In this document: one piece after another, positions 1-8,612 of the stretch | Position numbering within the stretch: the stretch's first letter is position 1 | Layout of the letters: the number at the start of each line of letters is the position of its first letter | Assembly (NCBI RefSeq): GCF_905220565.1 | Contig: NC_059423.1 | Location: 3,964,001-4,028,000 of the forward strand | Reading direction: 5' to 3' | Source: Melitaea cinxia | Lineage: Eukaryota > Arthropoda > Insecta > Lepidoptera > Nymphalidae | DNA: 64,000 nt | Translations under genes and position numbers: made by a program | The notes under the pieces: model-generated | Database searches by the model: none | What the model saw: the letters and a program-made list of their open reading frames with translations, nothing else | What the model was told of the DNA's origin: nothing

Positions 1-72
1 CACAAAATTTTTTTCATTGCTATGGCCCATGTTTCTTGGAGACAATCGATGTCTTAGGCGTAGAACTAATCT

Positions 73-956
73 TTTTTTTTTTTTTTTTTTTTTTTACGTG
101 GGGAAAATCCATCATGGATACCCTCCAGCGCGGGGGCGCCAGAGGGTTATGTCAGACTCCTACTGACTAAAAACCACCACGTGTTAGCAGTCATCCGCCT
201 GGGTGGGGCGAGAGGGGTCGCGCTAGCATTCGCCACCTCGCCTCAGCGGTAGGCCCGGACAAAGCTTCCGGGCCCCGGAATGATGGTGGGGTGGCCTCGC
301 TCACAACAAGGCCACCCCCAGACGTATGGGGTCGTGTCGTCCGGCCGGCCGAAGTCCCCCGACTATCGGCCGCCGACCCCACTATTACGAGGGGGGGAGG
401 AGGTGGGCAAACCGCCTTCTCCTTGCCCCCGTACGTCTGCGCCGGAGTGGGCCAGCAGAGGCGTCTTCCTCTCTGGCCCGCTCCGCGGTCTCCTTCTGCG
501 TCATTACCTCTTCGCAGAAGGAGACCACCGCCTGCCACGATCTCTCGCTGTCAAGCATGGCCTTTACGACACTCGGCAGCGAGAGATCCCGTCCGATAAC
601 CGCTGAAAGCGTGCGCCGCTGCGGTTCCCAAGTGGCGCACGCCTCCAGCGTGTGGAGCGCCGTATCTTCTGGCGCTCCACACTCGTGGCAGGCTGGAGTC
701 GCCTCCCGTCTCGCGATTTGGTGCAGGTACTTACCGAAGCACCCATGTCCGGAAAGCACCTGCACCAGACGGAAGGTCAGCGGCCCGAACCGCCGCCTCA
801 CCCACTTCCGGAGGACCGGCTTCACTGCGTCCACCGTCCACTGCCCGGGGACTGGCGAAGCCAAGTCCTCCGTCCACCGCCGCAACAGGGTGTCCTGCGC
901 CAGCCTCTGCATGCGTGCGAGCTCCTCCCACGTAGGAGACTCCCCCCGGGATCTCC
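73..956 (-). mobile_element. 5'-truncated R1-clade LINE with perfect 18-bp target duplication
   Basis: The insertion is bounded by the identical 18-mer taggcgtagaactaatct at 55-72 and 957-974. A T run at 73-95 is the poly(A) tail of a minus-strand element. The 3' UTR lies at about 97-384, followed by an ORF2 C-terminus. The perfect target duplication and intact coding end suggest a fairly recent insertion into the older TIR element. The R1-clade assignment rests on the C-terminal C-x2-C-x7-H-x4-C finger and Arg-rich tail. A related LINE family within the same group is possible. Confidence 0.85.
385..956 (-). pseudogene. R1-clade ORF2 C-terminal fragment
   Basis: About 190 codons are open on the minus strand up to the truncation point at 956; the first Met is at 912. 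The protein carries the C-terminal zinc finger CHECGAPEDTALHTLEAC and ends in a basic RRRRTGARRRR-type tail, as in R1/TRAS-like reverse transcriptases. The endonuclease and reverse transcriptase domains are absent, so this piece cannot function alone. GC content and CpG density are far above the surrounding DNA, as is usual for this LINE family in Lepidoptera. Confidence 0.8.
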
Positions 957-1339
957 TAGGCGTAGAACTAATCTAACCTAACCTAACATTTGGTTTGGGT
1001 TTTTCGTTTACACGGTTTAAAGGGCATCTATCCTACTCACTATTTTCATGGTGGGGCAACTATCCATATAGGTAGGCATCTATCCTCAAAAATAAGGGTT
1101 CACGAAAAGCTAATTTCTGCTTAATCTGCATTGGCTAGGTTGAAAAAAAAAAAAAAAATAGTCATAATTCAACATAAAGGATTGAGCTAGCTACACTAAT
1201 AAAAATTATTCGTATAAAAATCATATTTATAAAATTAGGTGGCTATTTCAAAAAAAAAAAAAAAAAAAGTGACTGTGGTTGTGGAATGACTGTGGATTGT
1301 GATAAGATTAGACTTGGAAAAGGATTATTGGTTATCAGA

Positions 1340-1552
1340 GAAGATGAGTGGGAACCATCCAACTGCTGGTTCTAAAATACACAGGCCGAAGACGGGCAGT
1401 CTTCGGTGTGTCAAAGCCAGCCCTGTGGTCACCAACCCGCCTGCCCAGCGTGATAACTATGGGCAAAACACATGAGTTCACGCTATTTTTGGCGCGAACT
1501 TTTTGAGGCCTATGTGCAGTAGTGGACTGCAATAGGCTGAAGTGATGATGAT
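1340..1552 (+). repeat. Family B repeat with GATGAT tail
   Basis: It contains the conserved blocks 'ccatccaactgctgg', 'ccgaagacgggcag' and 'caacccgcctgcccagcgtg', and ends 'aataggctga' followed by a short GAT tract. Other copies lie at 7568, 17969, 20430, 26028, 39753 and 52990. The tail matches the coding end of RTE-like elements in this window, so the unit is probably an RTE 3' end or a SINE that uses RTE machinery. It ends 10 bp from the transmembrane exon. Confidence 0.7.
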
Positions 1553-1561
1553 GATATTTAC

Positions 1562-1648
1562 CATTCTTAATGTATACGTAGAAACATATAGCTTGAACTA
1601 TTACGACAACAGCCAGTATAACTCCGACCCCGATGTAGATTATTGTAT
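1562..1648 (-). CDS. Exon 6: transmembrane exon of a small type I membrane protein (partial gene)
   Basis: On the minus strand, a strong acceptor (pyrimidine-rich tract, TTTTTCAG) precedes an 87-nt open exon ending at AATG|GTAAAT. The exon is phase 1 on both sides (2 nt, 28 codons, 1 nt). It encodes T-IIYIGVGVILAVVVIVQ-AICFYVYI-KN. That is one roughly 25-residue hydrophobic helix ending in Lys, which fits a stop-transfer segment with the cytoplasmic side following. The upstream half-codon from exon 5 (A) completes AAT (Asn). The next exon would carry the cytoplasmic tail and must lie beyond the left edge of the window. I do not recognise the protein family. Confidence 0.68.
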
Positions 1649-1805
1649 CTGAAAAATTAAGTTTTTATCATCTCTACAAATAAGTACAAAATGTGGTTAT
1701 TATATAACCTGTGGATTGCCTAGGTAAATTGACTTTCCAACACAAAAAAAAAACCGATTCGAAGCGGTAATTCTTAAGATGAAGCTTTTTAGCTTCATTA
1801 TATAT

Positions 1806-1950
1806 TTTTCACATAACTAGGTCGGCAAACAAGCGTACGGCTCACCTGATGTAAGCGATTACCGTAGCTTATACACATCTGCAATACCAGAAGTATCGTA
1901 AACGCGTTGCCGACCCTATCCCCGATTTCCCCCCAGGAACTCATAATAAT
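1806..1950 (-). repeat. Family C fragment
   Basis: Reverse-orientation 3' end of the family C repeat (starting near 'aggtcggcaaacaagcgtacgg'), seen complete at 57050-57328. It lies in the intron between exons 5 and 6 of the minus-strand gene. Confidence 0.7.
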
Positions 1951-2049
1951 ATTAGTGTAAATAATATAAGTATAGATCGGACACAACTAGCATAAGTATA
2001 TCATTATATTAAAGATATAAAACAAAGTATTGTTTATATAATAGCTTAC

Positions 2050-2082
2050 TTGTAGGTAATAATGTATCCGGTGTTCTTTGCG
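2050..2082 (-). CDS. Exon 5: duplicated 33-nt ectodomain exon
   Basis: The minus strand has acceptor TTTATGTTTCAG, a 33-nt exon and donor GTAAGC. In phase 1 (2 nt, 10 codons, 1 nt) it reads QRTPDTLLPT. It is a close copy of exon 4 (IRTPDTVLPT), with 4 differences in 33 nt and both splice sites kept. Because the exon is symmetric, including or skipping it preserves the frame. The junction with exon 4 makes ACG (Thr) and the junction with exon 6 makes AAT (Asn). It adds Thr/Pro-rich stalk just outside the membrane. No transcript evidence is available, so use of one or both copies is inferred. Confidence 0.55.
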
Positions 2083-2186
2083 CTGAAACATAAAAAAAAA
2101 ATATATTATACTAGCTGACCCCACAAACGTTGTTTTATCATATATGCTATTATACCTCTTTAATCCAAACCCCTCCTCTGCACTTC

Positions 2187-2893
2187 CCATCAGCGCAAAG
2201 GATCATCGCGGTGAGAGTGATCCGGGGGTACCGTACGGTATCGTGGGCTGCAGTTACTGCTCTAGCTGGTGACCCCTCGCGGGAGCTCGTGGCGGAAGTC
2301 CTCGCCGAGATCTACTCATATGTCTCGGGTAGGAGGGCTCTTGGTGAGAACCTTACGTTGGACGGGATCCTACGGGTGCGTCGGGTGGGGCAAGAAGCGC
2401 TAATGCGGAGAGGGGGGAGGACTTGGCGGAGCAGTCGTATGGCACACGCGTAACGGCTGCCCTGCGCCCAGTCCTTGAGTGGTGGATGCGTCATAAGCGC
2501 AAGCACTTCACCTTCCGTCAGATGCAGGTTCTCACCGAGCACGGCTGCTTCGGTGACTACTTATGTCGGACGGCCCACAGGGAGCTGACGACTGGATGTC
2601 ACGATTGTGGTGCAACGGTGGACTCGGCCTAGCACAACCTCTAGGTGTGCCTATGATGGGCGGCGCTGCGTCGCGATTTGCAGACAGTCCTAGGAGGGGA
2701 CTTGTCACTCCTGAGAGTCATCAACGCGATGTTCGGCGACAAGTCCTGGAAGGCGATGGTCTCCTTTTGCAAGACAGTAATGTCCCAGAAGGAGAATGAC
2801 GAGCGGATGAGAGAGGGGGCCGCCGACGAGGCCTCCATCCGCAGGCGACGAACGGGGGTGCGTAGGAGGCGCTACTTAATGCACCTCCAGTGA
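2187..2893 (+). pseudogene. R1-clade ORF2 C-terminal pseudogene
   Basis: Fragments in several plus frames match the R1-clade C-terminus: AVRVIRGYRTVS near the start, then CHDCGATVDSA at about 2598-2630 (the C-x2-C finger), and an Arg-rich end RRRRTGVRRRR before the stop at about 2893. In-frame stops interrupt the finger region after DSA, and frameshifts separate the blocks, so it is dead. About 300 bp of family-typical 3' UTR follow to 3199. Confidence 0.8.
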
Positions 2894-3306
2894 TGCCCCT
2901 GTGCTAGTGTCGGGCCGGGATGGGAACCCGGTTCCGCTAAACACGGCGTCGTCGGATTGTTCAGAGGTGAGTCGGACAGTACCCATGGAGGAGAAGTCTG
3001 GCCATTTCGCAAGGGCCAGCCTGTCGCTGGAGGGATCCTATTGCCTACAGATGCGGGACCCTTCAAGTAAAGTGGCTGAAGGTTCTCCGCAGGGGTTTGG
3101 TCGGCAATGCACACCCAAGTGCTGAAGCCGACATACGGTTTGGGACTGCCTACCCGGGCGTCCTGGATATCACTCGTAAATGGGATCCCCTGCGGTACCA
3201 AAAAAAAGATCGGACACAACTAACATTAGTATACCATAAATATTAGTTACACTCGTATTGTGGTTTGTTACGTGAGTAAAACAGACTTTCCAACTCAAAA
3301 AATATA

Positions 3307-3795
3307 GGGTAAAACCGGGATAGATGCCTCACTTTTTGAAATTGCCACCTAATTTTAAAAATATGATTTTTATACGAATAATTTTTATTAATGTAGCTAG
3401 CTCGGTCCTTTATGTTGAATTATTACTATTCTTTTTTAACCAACCCAATGCAGATTAAGCAGAAATTAGCTTTTCGTGAACCCCTTTTTTTGAGGATAGA
3501 TGCCTACCTATATGGATAGTTGCCCCATCATGAAAATAGTGAGTAGGATAGATGCCCTTTATACCGTGTAAACGAAAAACCCAATCCAAATGTTAGGTTA
3601 GGTTAGGTCTACTCCTAAAACATAGATTGTCTCCAAGAAACATGGGCCATAGCAGTGAAAAAAATTTTGTGTTATTTTATATCTTTTAATTGTTATAATT
3701 AGAATATAATTTTTATATCACACAGATTACTATACCTAATTAAATTTTTAGAGCTTTTGTTTAACTAAAATATAAATTCTTAAGTTTCAACATGA

Positions 3796-3857
<62 letters not shown>

Positions 3858-4592
3858 TTAATTAAATTTTACAAGCATTTATTCAACAAAAGTATAAATT
3901 CTTAATTGTTGGTCTAAAATATTCATATCAAGTGTCAACATGCACATTGCACAATCATACTTTCTCATCGAAAGTTGACTGGTGGTTTTCTATAGTCCAA
4001 GAACATACTCGAGCTCGCATTTCTTCCTTTCTTTTATATTTTCGTGGCATAGTTCTGCTAGAATCAGTAAAACATCCAAACATAAATATACGTAAATACA
4101 TAAAAAATATAACAGACACAAAAAAAATTATACATACAAACTTACTCTGTATATAGTGAATGAAGGGATAGATGAGTAAGGGCACCTATACCTCAAAAAA
4201 TCAGGGCAACTATCCTTTGTGATTGGGATAGATGCCCACGTATTTTTTAAATAAATTATAAACAAAATAGCATCTATTTACAACTATATGCAGACTCAAT
4301 GACCCAGTATATAGACGTGATAAAAAATATAACGGAATTTATTACTATTTATAAAATTATACAACCTTAAATACTAACCTTTAAAACTTTGACGTGTTTG
4401 TAAATTTCGCCACGGAGAAAATTACACACACGAGCCAAACGCCTCCTTGCCACACGAATATCTGTGGTATCTGAGGTACGGGGTGATTTCGACTCCTACT
4501 TATGTGATTAATTTTTATTTGTGAGTTCGGGATGTTAGGTTTTTAGAACACGAGGCATCTATCCCACTGCGGCATCTCTCCCGGTTTTACCA
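3307..4592 (+). mobile_element. Pogo-like TIR element (1286 bp), non-autonomous
   Basis: The ends are near-perfect inverted repeats: left GGGTAAAACCGGGATAGATG, and the right end inverted is TGGTAAAACCGGGAGAGATG. They are flanked by TA on both sides (3305-3306, 4593-4594). A minus-strand remnant at about 3955-4057 starts MPRKYKRKEEMRAR, which resembles the N-terminal psq-type DNA-binding region of pogo/Tigger-like transposases. No DDE catalytic domain remains. Many internal 'ggatagatgcc' motifs occur in both orientations. It interrupts the intron between exons 4 and 5. Confidence 0.72.
3799..3854. repeat. (TA)n microsatellite
   Basis: An uninterrupted TA run of about 28 units inside the pogo-like element. 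Confidence 0.95.
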
Positions 4593-4662
4593 TACTACAA
4601 AAAGAATTAAACCATTCAGTTTTAAAGATATAGAACAAAGTATTGTTTATATAATAGCTTAC

Positions 4663-4695
4663 TTGTAGGTAATACTGTATCCGGTGTTCTTATTG
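4663..4695 (-). CDS. Exon 4: 33-nt ectodomain exon (original copy)
   Basis: The minus strand has acceptor TTTATGTTTCAG, 33 nt and donor GTAAGC. In phase 1 it reads IRTPDTVLPT. The T left by exon 3 plus CA gives Ser, which creates an N-T-S glycosylation sequon across the junction. This copy sits in the uninterrupted local sequence and is probably the ancestor of exon 5. A family I repeat begins about 26 nt upstream of its acceptor, so the branch-site zone partly overlaps transposable-element DNA. Confidence 0.57.
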
Positions 4696-4720
4696 CTGAA
4701 ACATAAAAAAAATTATATTA

Positions 4721-4916
4721 TACTAGCTGACCCCGCAAACGTTGTTTTACCATATATGCTGTTAAGCCCCCTTAACCTCCCCCCTTATATCTTAGGGCTA
4801 TGAAAAATAGATGTTGACCGATTTTCAGACCTACCCGACAAACACACAAAATTTCATAAAAATCGGTCCAGTCGTTTCGGAGGAGTATGGTAACTAATAT
4901 TGTGACACGATAATCT
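4721..4916 (+). repeat. Family I repeat
   Basis: Typical unit from 'ctagctgaccccgcaaac' through 'tgaaaaatagatgttg' to 'ggaggagtatggtaac'. Related copies lie at 24140, 29270, 37260 and 42345. It is non-coding. The clade is uncertain; it is possibly Helitron-like or a LINE 3' end. Confidence 0.65.
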
Positions 4917-5272
4917 ATACAAATAGATGAAATTGGAGTGTCTGTTTTTAATATTAAAATAACCGCTTTTTACCATATGCATATGGATGTACGGTACATA
5001 AACCAAAACAACATTTTTTACAATTTTTGTCTGTCTGTCTGTCTGTTTGTTCTGTCTCTGAAACGGCTGAACCGGTTTTGACAGCACTTTCACTGGCAGA
5101 TAGCTGATTCACTGGCAGGCAGATAGCTGATGTAGTAAGGAGTAACTTAAGCTACTTTTATTTTAGAAATTTATTTATTTTATAACTCTGCGAACCGAAC
5201 AATAACTTTTTTGTTAAATTCTACCCGGACGAAGTCGCGGGCACATTTAGTTTTATATATAAGATTATAGTC
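4917..5272 (+). repeat. Family O repeat
   Basis: It shares 'gtgtctgtttttaatatt', a gtct tract and 'gacgaagtcgcgggcac' with copies at 58550-58800 (plus) and 59325-59650 (minus). It is non-coding. Confidence 0.65.
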
Positions 5273-5534
5273 ATATTCCGTTCGTCATGTCGTTACGTCT
5301 TTAGCTATTTATGCCAGACTTATTTAGGGGGTGGGGGGTTTGCTTAGCGTGACGAGATATGACAAGGGGAAGATTATTATACATCTTTGAATAACAACTA
5401 TGAACTCGTACTGATGGCATCGAAGCCGTTGCCGCCGATGTTTAGGTGACGCGCACACACGCGCGGTTACCAAGAGCGGTATAAAATGCAGTCGTGGTGC
5501 AAATTATTTATTATTAACCATGCTCCGCGGTCTA
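5273..5534. other. Unassigned CpG-rich patch with a TATA box
   Basis: About 260 bp with no coding frame. It contains a CpG-rich run (5440-5475) and a TATAAAA motif at 5480-5486 on the plus strand. An ATG at 5520 opens only a short frame that runs into an adjacent repeat. It may be an old transposon promoter; nothing decisive is visible. Confidence 0.3.
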
Positions 5535-5656
5535 CGCGTTAATTTGAGAAAAAATAAAATCGTCTATAGCCTTCCTCGGTAAGTGGGAAATCCAACACAA
5601 AAAGTTTTAATTTCCGAAATTAACTCGTTTAAACAAACAAACAAACTTTTAAACTT
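5535..5656 (+). repeat. RTE-like LINE 3'-end fragment
   Basis: It contains the lepidopteran LINE tail 'cgtctatagccttcctcgg' and a caaa tract before 'tttataatattcagtgta'. It is non-coding. Confidence 0.55.
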
Positions 5657-5672
5657 TATAATATTCAGTGTA

Positions 5673-6097
5673 TCATTCAACGGGCTATGGAGAGGAGCAT
5701 CCTTGGCATCAAGACCATTGACAAAGTTAACAGTAAAAAAATCAGACTCAAAACCAAAGTGATAGACGCATTAGAACACGCGCAGCGCTTGAAGTGGAAA
5801 TGGGCAGGACACATCGCCCGTTCTTCTGAAGAAAGATGGCCTAAACGAGTAACAAAATGGACAGGCCCGGGAGGCAAAAGACAAAGAGGCAGACCAACAG
5901 CCCGCTGGATAGACGACATAATTCGATTGGCAGGAAGGGACTGGATGAAAACAGCTAACGACAGGCAAAAATGGGGACAATTGGAGGAGGCCTATACCCG
6001 AAAGGGGCCATGACAGATTAATCTCAGACACCTTATTGACACATAGTTTTCTATATATATATCATATGTGTGTCATGGATATGAAAAAAGGCTTATA
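5673..6097 (+). mobile_element. 5'-truncated RTE-like LINE with 16-bp target duplication
   Basis: The insertion is bounded by tataatattcagtgta at 5657-5672 and 6098-6113. The plus-strand frame 5687-6013 encodes the C-terminus of an RTE-type reverse transcriptase: MERSILGIKTIDKV, then LKWKWAGHIARSSEERWPKR, then GKRQRGRPTARWIDDI, ending at a TGA. Only the post-RT region survives; catalytic motifs are absent. It lies in the intron between exons 3 and 4 of the minus-strand gene. Confidence 0.85.
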
Positions 6098-6147
6098 TAT
6101 AATATTCAGTGTAGGATAAAATAATATACCCGTATTCATTTACTTAC

Positions 6148-6210
6148 ACGTGTTTTTTGTTGTTTCATTGTTTTTCCCACTGGATGGTAGCCAGCTATAT
6201 ATTTGTAGTT
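6148..6210 (-). CDS. Exon 3: juxtamembrane ectodomain exon with N-glycosylation site
   Basis: The minus-strand acceptor TGTTTTGTCTTAG precedes 63 nt ending at a consensus donor ACGT|GTAAGT. In phase 1 (2 nt, 20 codons, 1 nt) it reads LQIYSWLPSS then GKNNETTKNT. It carries the sequon N-E-T and is rich in Ser, Thr and Asn, as expected for an extracellular stalk. The half-codon from exon 2 (G) plus AA gives Glu. A phase-0 reading is also open, but it does not fit the phase of the other five exons. Confidence 0.6.
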
Positions 6211-6440
6211 CTAAGACAAAACATTAAAAATATTAGTGTGTTACACTACTTCGCTGGTTTTCAGCGGTATTAGTTTCGTATTAAATTTAATTAGAAACAA
6301 CAAAAAATCAAATTACCTCTCAATAGTAATTCAAACAAATATACTGTCCAGGTAAACATTTTTAATCACGTAGAAAAAAGGTATTTTAATAAAATACTGT
6401 TATCTTTCCTGCCATTTGTCTATTTCTTTCTTCAAACAAT

Positions 6441-6935
6441 AACTACGTACGTTAATTAATACCCCTTAATGGTAACGGGATACCTTAGCTTATGGATCGC
6501 AATACCAGGATGATTACAAGTGATACTACTAATAGATACCTAACCTACCTCCTTCACCTCCCGGAGCTCTGACTACCGTACTCACCACAGAAACACAACA
6601 CTACTTGAAAGAATTGTTATACCTATAGCTGTGATCTTCCGTAAGGTTGAGGTAGTACTCCTGTACTACCCCGTAAAATCACCGTTCATCCATGTCATCA
6701 ATCCATGTTTAGAACAAATTAGAAATTTGTCGTAAGTGACAACAACGAAAATGCATATCGCGTTCGTTTCTGTTTCAGAATGCGATTTAATACAGACAAA
6801 ACAATCTCATGAAAAATAATAAATACCAATAAATCGTGAATGCGATCCCCCTGTTGCAAGTATCCATAGGCTACGGTAATCACTTACCATAATTGGGGCA
6901 TACGTTTATTTGCCAACCTAGTCCTACAAAAAAGC
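6441..6935. repeat. Two family C fragments in opposite orientation
   Basis: 6441-6700 is a degenerate reverse copy ('cggagctctgactaccg', 'tgatcttccgtaaggttgag'). 6845-6935 is a forward 3' end ('ggctacggtaatcactta'). Both lie in the intron between exons 2 and 3. Confidence 0.55.
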
Positions 6936-6979
6936 ATTAATTGTCGCTACTATTACTATGTTTAAAATGGTTTATTTAC

Positions 6980-7033
6980 CTTGTGTATGTTTGATCCAAT
7001 CAAAGTGCTTATGAATTTCAATGTTCCAAGTTT
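6980..7033 (-). CDS. Exon 2: 54-nt ectodomain exon
   Basis: The minus-strand acceptor CTTTATTTCTTTTATTAG precedes 54 nt ending CAAG|GTAAAT. In phase 1 it reads TWNIEIHKHFDWIKHTQ. G from exon 1 plus AA gives Glu. If cleavage follows exon 1's TCA, this segment lies near the mature N-terminus. The run HFDWIKHTQ faintly resembles the C-terminal helix of trypsin-like proteases, but no catalytic exons exist nearby, so I treat that as chance. Confidence 0.58.
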
Positions 7034-7060
7034 CTAATAAAAGAAATAAAGCGAGTGAGT

Positions 7061-7555
7061 TTTAGACCACACGACTGAAGTAAAACTTCTGCACAATTAG
7101 CCTGCACCGTGTCTTAGATATACGAAACGTAACTGGCTATGAGAGGCTATGAGAGAAAGAGAGAAAGAAAATATGTGCTCGCACCTCTCTCTCTTACTCT
7201 GTTCGCCTCACCCGATCAAAATTTTTGTAACGCTATCGTCACGCATTCACCAACTTACTTCCCATGTCAATCGTGCGCAAAAAAGTTTTACTTCAAAAAA
7301 AAAAAAACCAAAAATAGTTCAGTCAAAGAAAGATCTAGAAAGGCGTTCTTATCAATGAAAGAGACTCTAGAGTTAATCGTAGTGGAGGCCGTTGAGTTAG
7401 TGTATAATAGTAATGTAAATATTAACACGTGAAGCAAAAACTTTGTACCCCTTTTTACGAGAATTGCGTGGACGGAGGAGTATGCAATTTCGTACACTTA
7501 GAGTTTATATAGAGAAGGAGTGCAGAATGCTAATATATTTTTTAAATTATGCATA
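7061..7555 (+). repeat. Family G/H repeat block
   Basis: 7061-7290 ('agaccacacgactgaag' to 'gttttacttcaaaaa') matches 63590-63805 (plus) and 31295-31430 (minus). The right part, 7430-7555 ('cacttagagtttatatagag'), matches the reverse of 27120-27180. The frames here are repeat-derived. Confidence 0.65.
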
Positions 7556-7567
7556 AAAGAAGTACTG

Positions 7568-7803
7568 TGTGGCTACGGTACTAAAGAATATAGCCACCCC
7601 GTCTCTTCCCGTGGGCGTCGTAAGAGGCGACTAGGGAATAACACAGTTCCACTACTACCTTGGAACTTAAAAAGCCGACCGATGGCGGGATAACCATCCA
7701 ACTGCTGGCTTTGAAATATACAGGTCGAAGACGGGCAGCAGCGTCTTTGGTTCGACAAAGCCAGCCCTGCGGTCACCAACCCGCCTGCCCAGCGTGGTGA
7801 CTC
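7568..7803 (+). repeat. Family B repeat, tail-less copy
   Basis: It runs from 'agaatatagccaccccg' to 'ctgcccagcgtggtgac' and lacks the last 60 bp and the GAT tract. About 230 bp of unassigned intron follow to 8036. Confidence 0.7.
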
Positions 7804-8036
7804 ACATCGTTGATTTATCATCGAGAAATAAGTGTGATGTCTTTATAATATTACGATGGCTGAATTGTGGTCGATCAATGACACTATATGGTTGGTTTTG
7901 GCAGATGTAATGGTAAATATATATCACGATTTGAGATAAAGGGCTGACTGGAGAGCTAGGAGTTTGAAGGTACTTAGTAAATAGGAAATTTGAGAAAAGT
8001 TAGTGGGAATTGAACGTAATTAAACTTATTATCAAT

Positions 8037-8360
8037 CAACGCCGCGTTGGCGCAGCGGTCACAGTCATGGATTGTACCTGTTCCGCTTGCGGTTGCGGGT
8101 TCGATCCCCCGCACATGATAAACATTTGTATTGGCCATACAGGTGTTTGCCGTGGTCTGGGTGTTTGTGCAGTCCTAGTGGGTCTCCCCACCGTGTCTCG
8201 GAGAGCACGTTAAGCCGTCGGTCCCGGTTGTTATCATAATTATACACTTGATAGCGATCCTTACTCATAGTAGGGAATATATCCGCCAACCCGCATTGGA
8301 GCAGCGTGGCGGATTAAGCTCTGATCCTTTTCCTACATCCATATCCATATTACAGGCTGA
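8037..8360 (+). mobile_element. Metulj-like tRNA-derived SINE
   Basis: The tRNA-related head 'gccgcgttggcgcagcgg' is followed by a B-box-like ggttcgatccc, then the long conserved body ('gtctccccaccgtg', 'ccgtcggtcccggttg') and a 3' end 'tacaggctgaagcga'. Full or partial copies recur about a dozen times in the window. It lies in intron 1 of the minus-strand gene. Confidence 0.82.
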
Positions 8361-8551
8361 AGCGAAACTTATTATTATTCGTACACGAAAAATACACACA
8401 AAACCCTAAATTTCAAGATATGCTTTATTTCTATCTATAGTTTTTCATATATAGAATACACATACAAGCTACTACGAAACCAGTTATAGATTTAAACAGG
8501 TAGACGAGAGTTGGACTTAGGAAGATCTTAATGCACTATTTTAAAACTTAC

Positions 8552-8612
8552 CTATTTGAGCGCAAGTGATATCAATTGAAAGAAGCACAAAAACACAAAA
8601 TAACATGTCCAT
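8552..8612 (-). CDS. Exon 1: signal-peptide exon and start codon
   Basis: The minus-strand ATG at 8612-8610 lies in a good insect context (AAGA ATG G). It opens MDMLFCVFVLLSIDITCAQI and then one base before a consensus donor G|GTAAGT. This is a classical secretory signal: a hydrophobic core at residues 4-13 and a likely cleavage after Thr-Cys-Ala. An in-frame ATG 15 nt upstream (8627) would add five residues. The phase-1 donor matches all downstream exons. Joined exons give 110 residues to the end of exon 6. The 5' UTR is not delimited. Confidence 0.6.

Larger units (their letters stand above)
1..1256 (-). mobile_element. Pogo-like TIR element, partial inverted copy split by an R1 insertion
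   Basis: Bases 1-72 and 975-1256 are the reverse complement of about 3330-3675, the left part of the complete element at 3307-4592. Shared landmarks are the 'taacctaacctaac' run, the repeated 'ggcatctatcc' motifs and the block near 1170-1240. The copy is cut by the window edge on the left. On the right it stops in an A run at about 1240-1268, before its terminal inverted repeat. An R1-clade LINE sits inside it. It lies downstream of the transmembrane exon of the minus-strand gene. Confidence 0.75.
2001..3207 (+). mobile_element. Composite LINE insertion: duplicated exon region fused to an R1-clade tail
   Basis: The unit ends in eight A residues (3200-3207), directly followed by a 26-nt block at 3208-3233. 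That block matches 1975-2000 with two mismatches, which is the layout of target-primed reverse transcription with a target duplication. From 2187 to 3199 it is a 5'-truncated R1-clade element; the same family's 3' end occurs at 39442-39615. From about 2008 to 2186 it is a diverged copy of about 4620-4795, including an exon and the edge of a family I repeat. The simplest reading is one insertion whose 5' end picked up neighbouring sequence. Confidence 0.6.

Noticed and set aside
6317..6343. Possible 27-nt phase-1 mini-exon on the minus strand (YLFELLLR)
   Set aside because: It is open with AG and GT borders, but it is too short, its acceptor tract is weak and it would put a hydrophobic patch in the ectodomain.
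6980..7033. Exon 2 as the C-terminus of a trypsin-like serine protease
   Set aside because: HFDWIKHTQ resembles the final helix, but no His, Asp or Ser catalytic exon is present between it and the signal-peptide exon, and the phase-linked protein makes sense without a protease domain.
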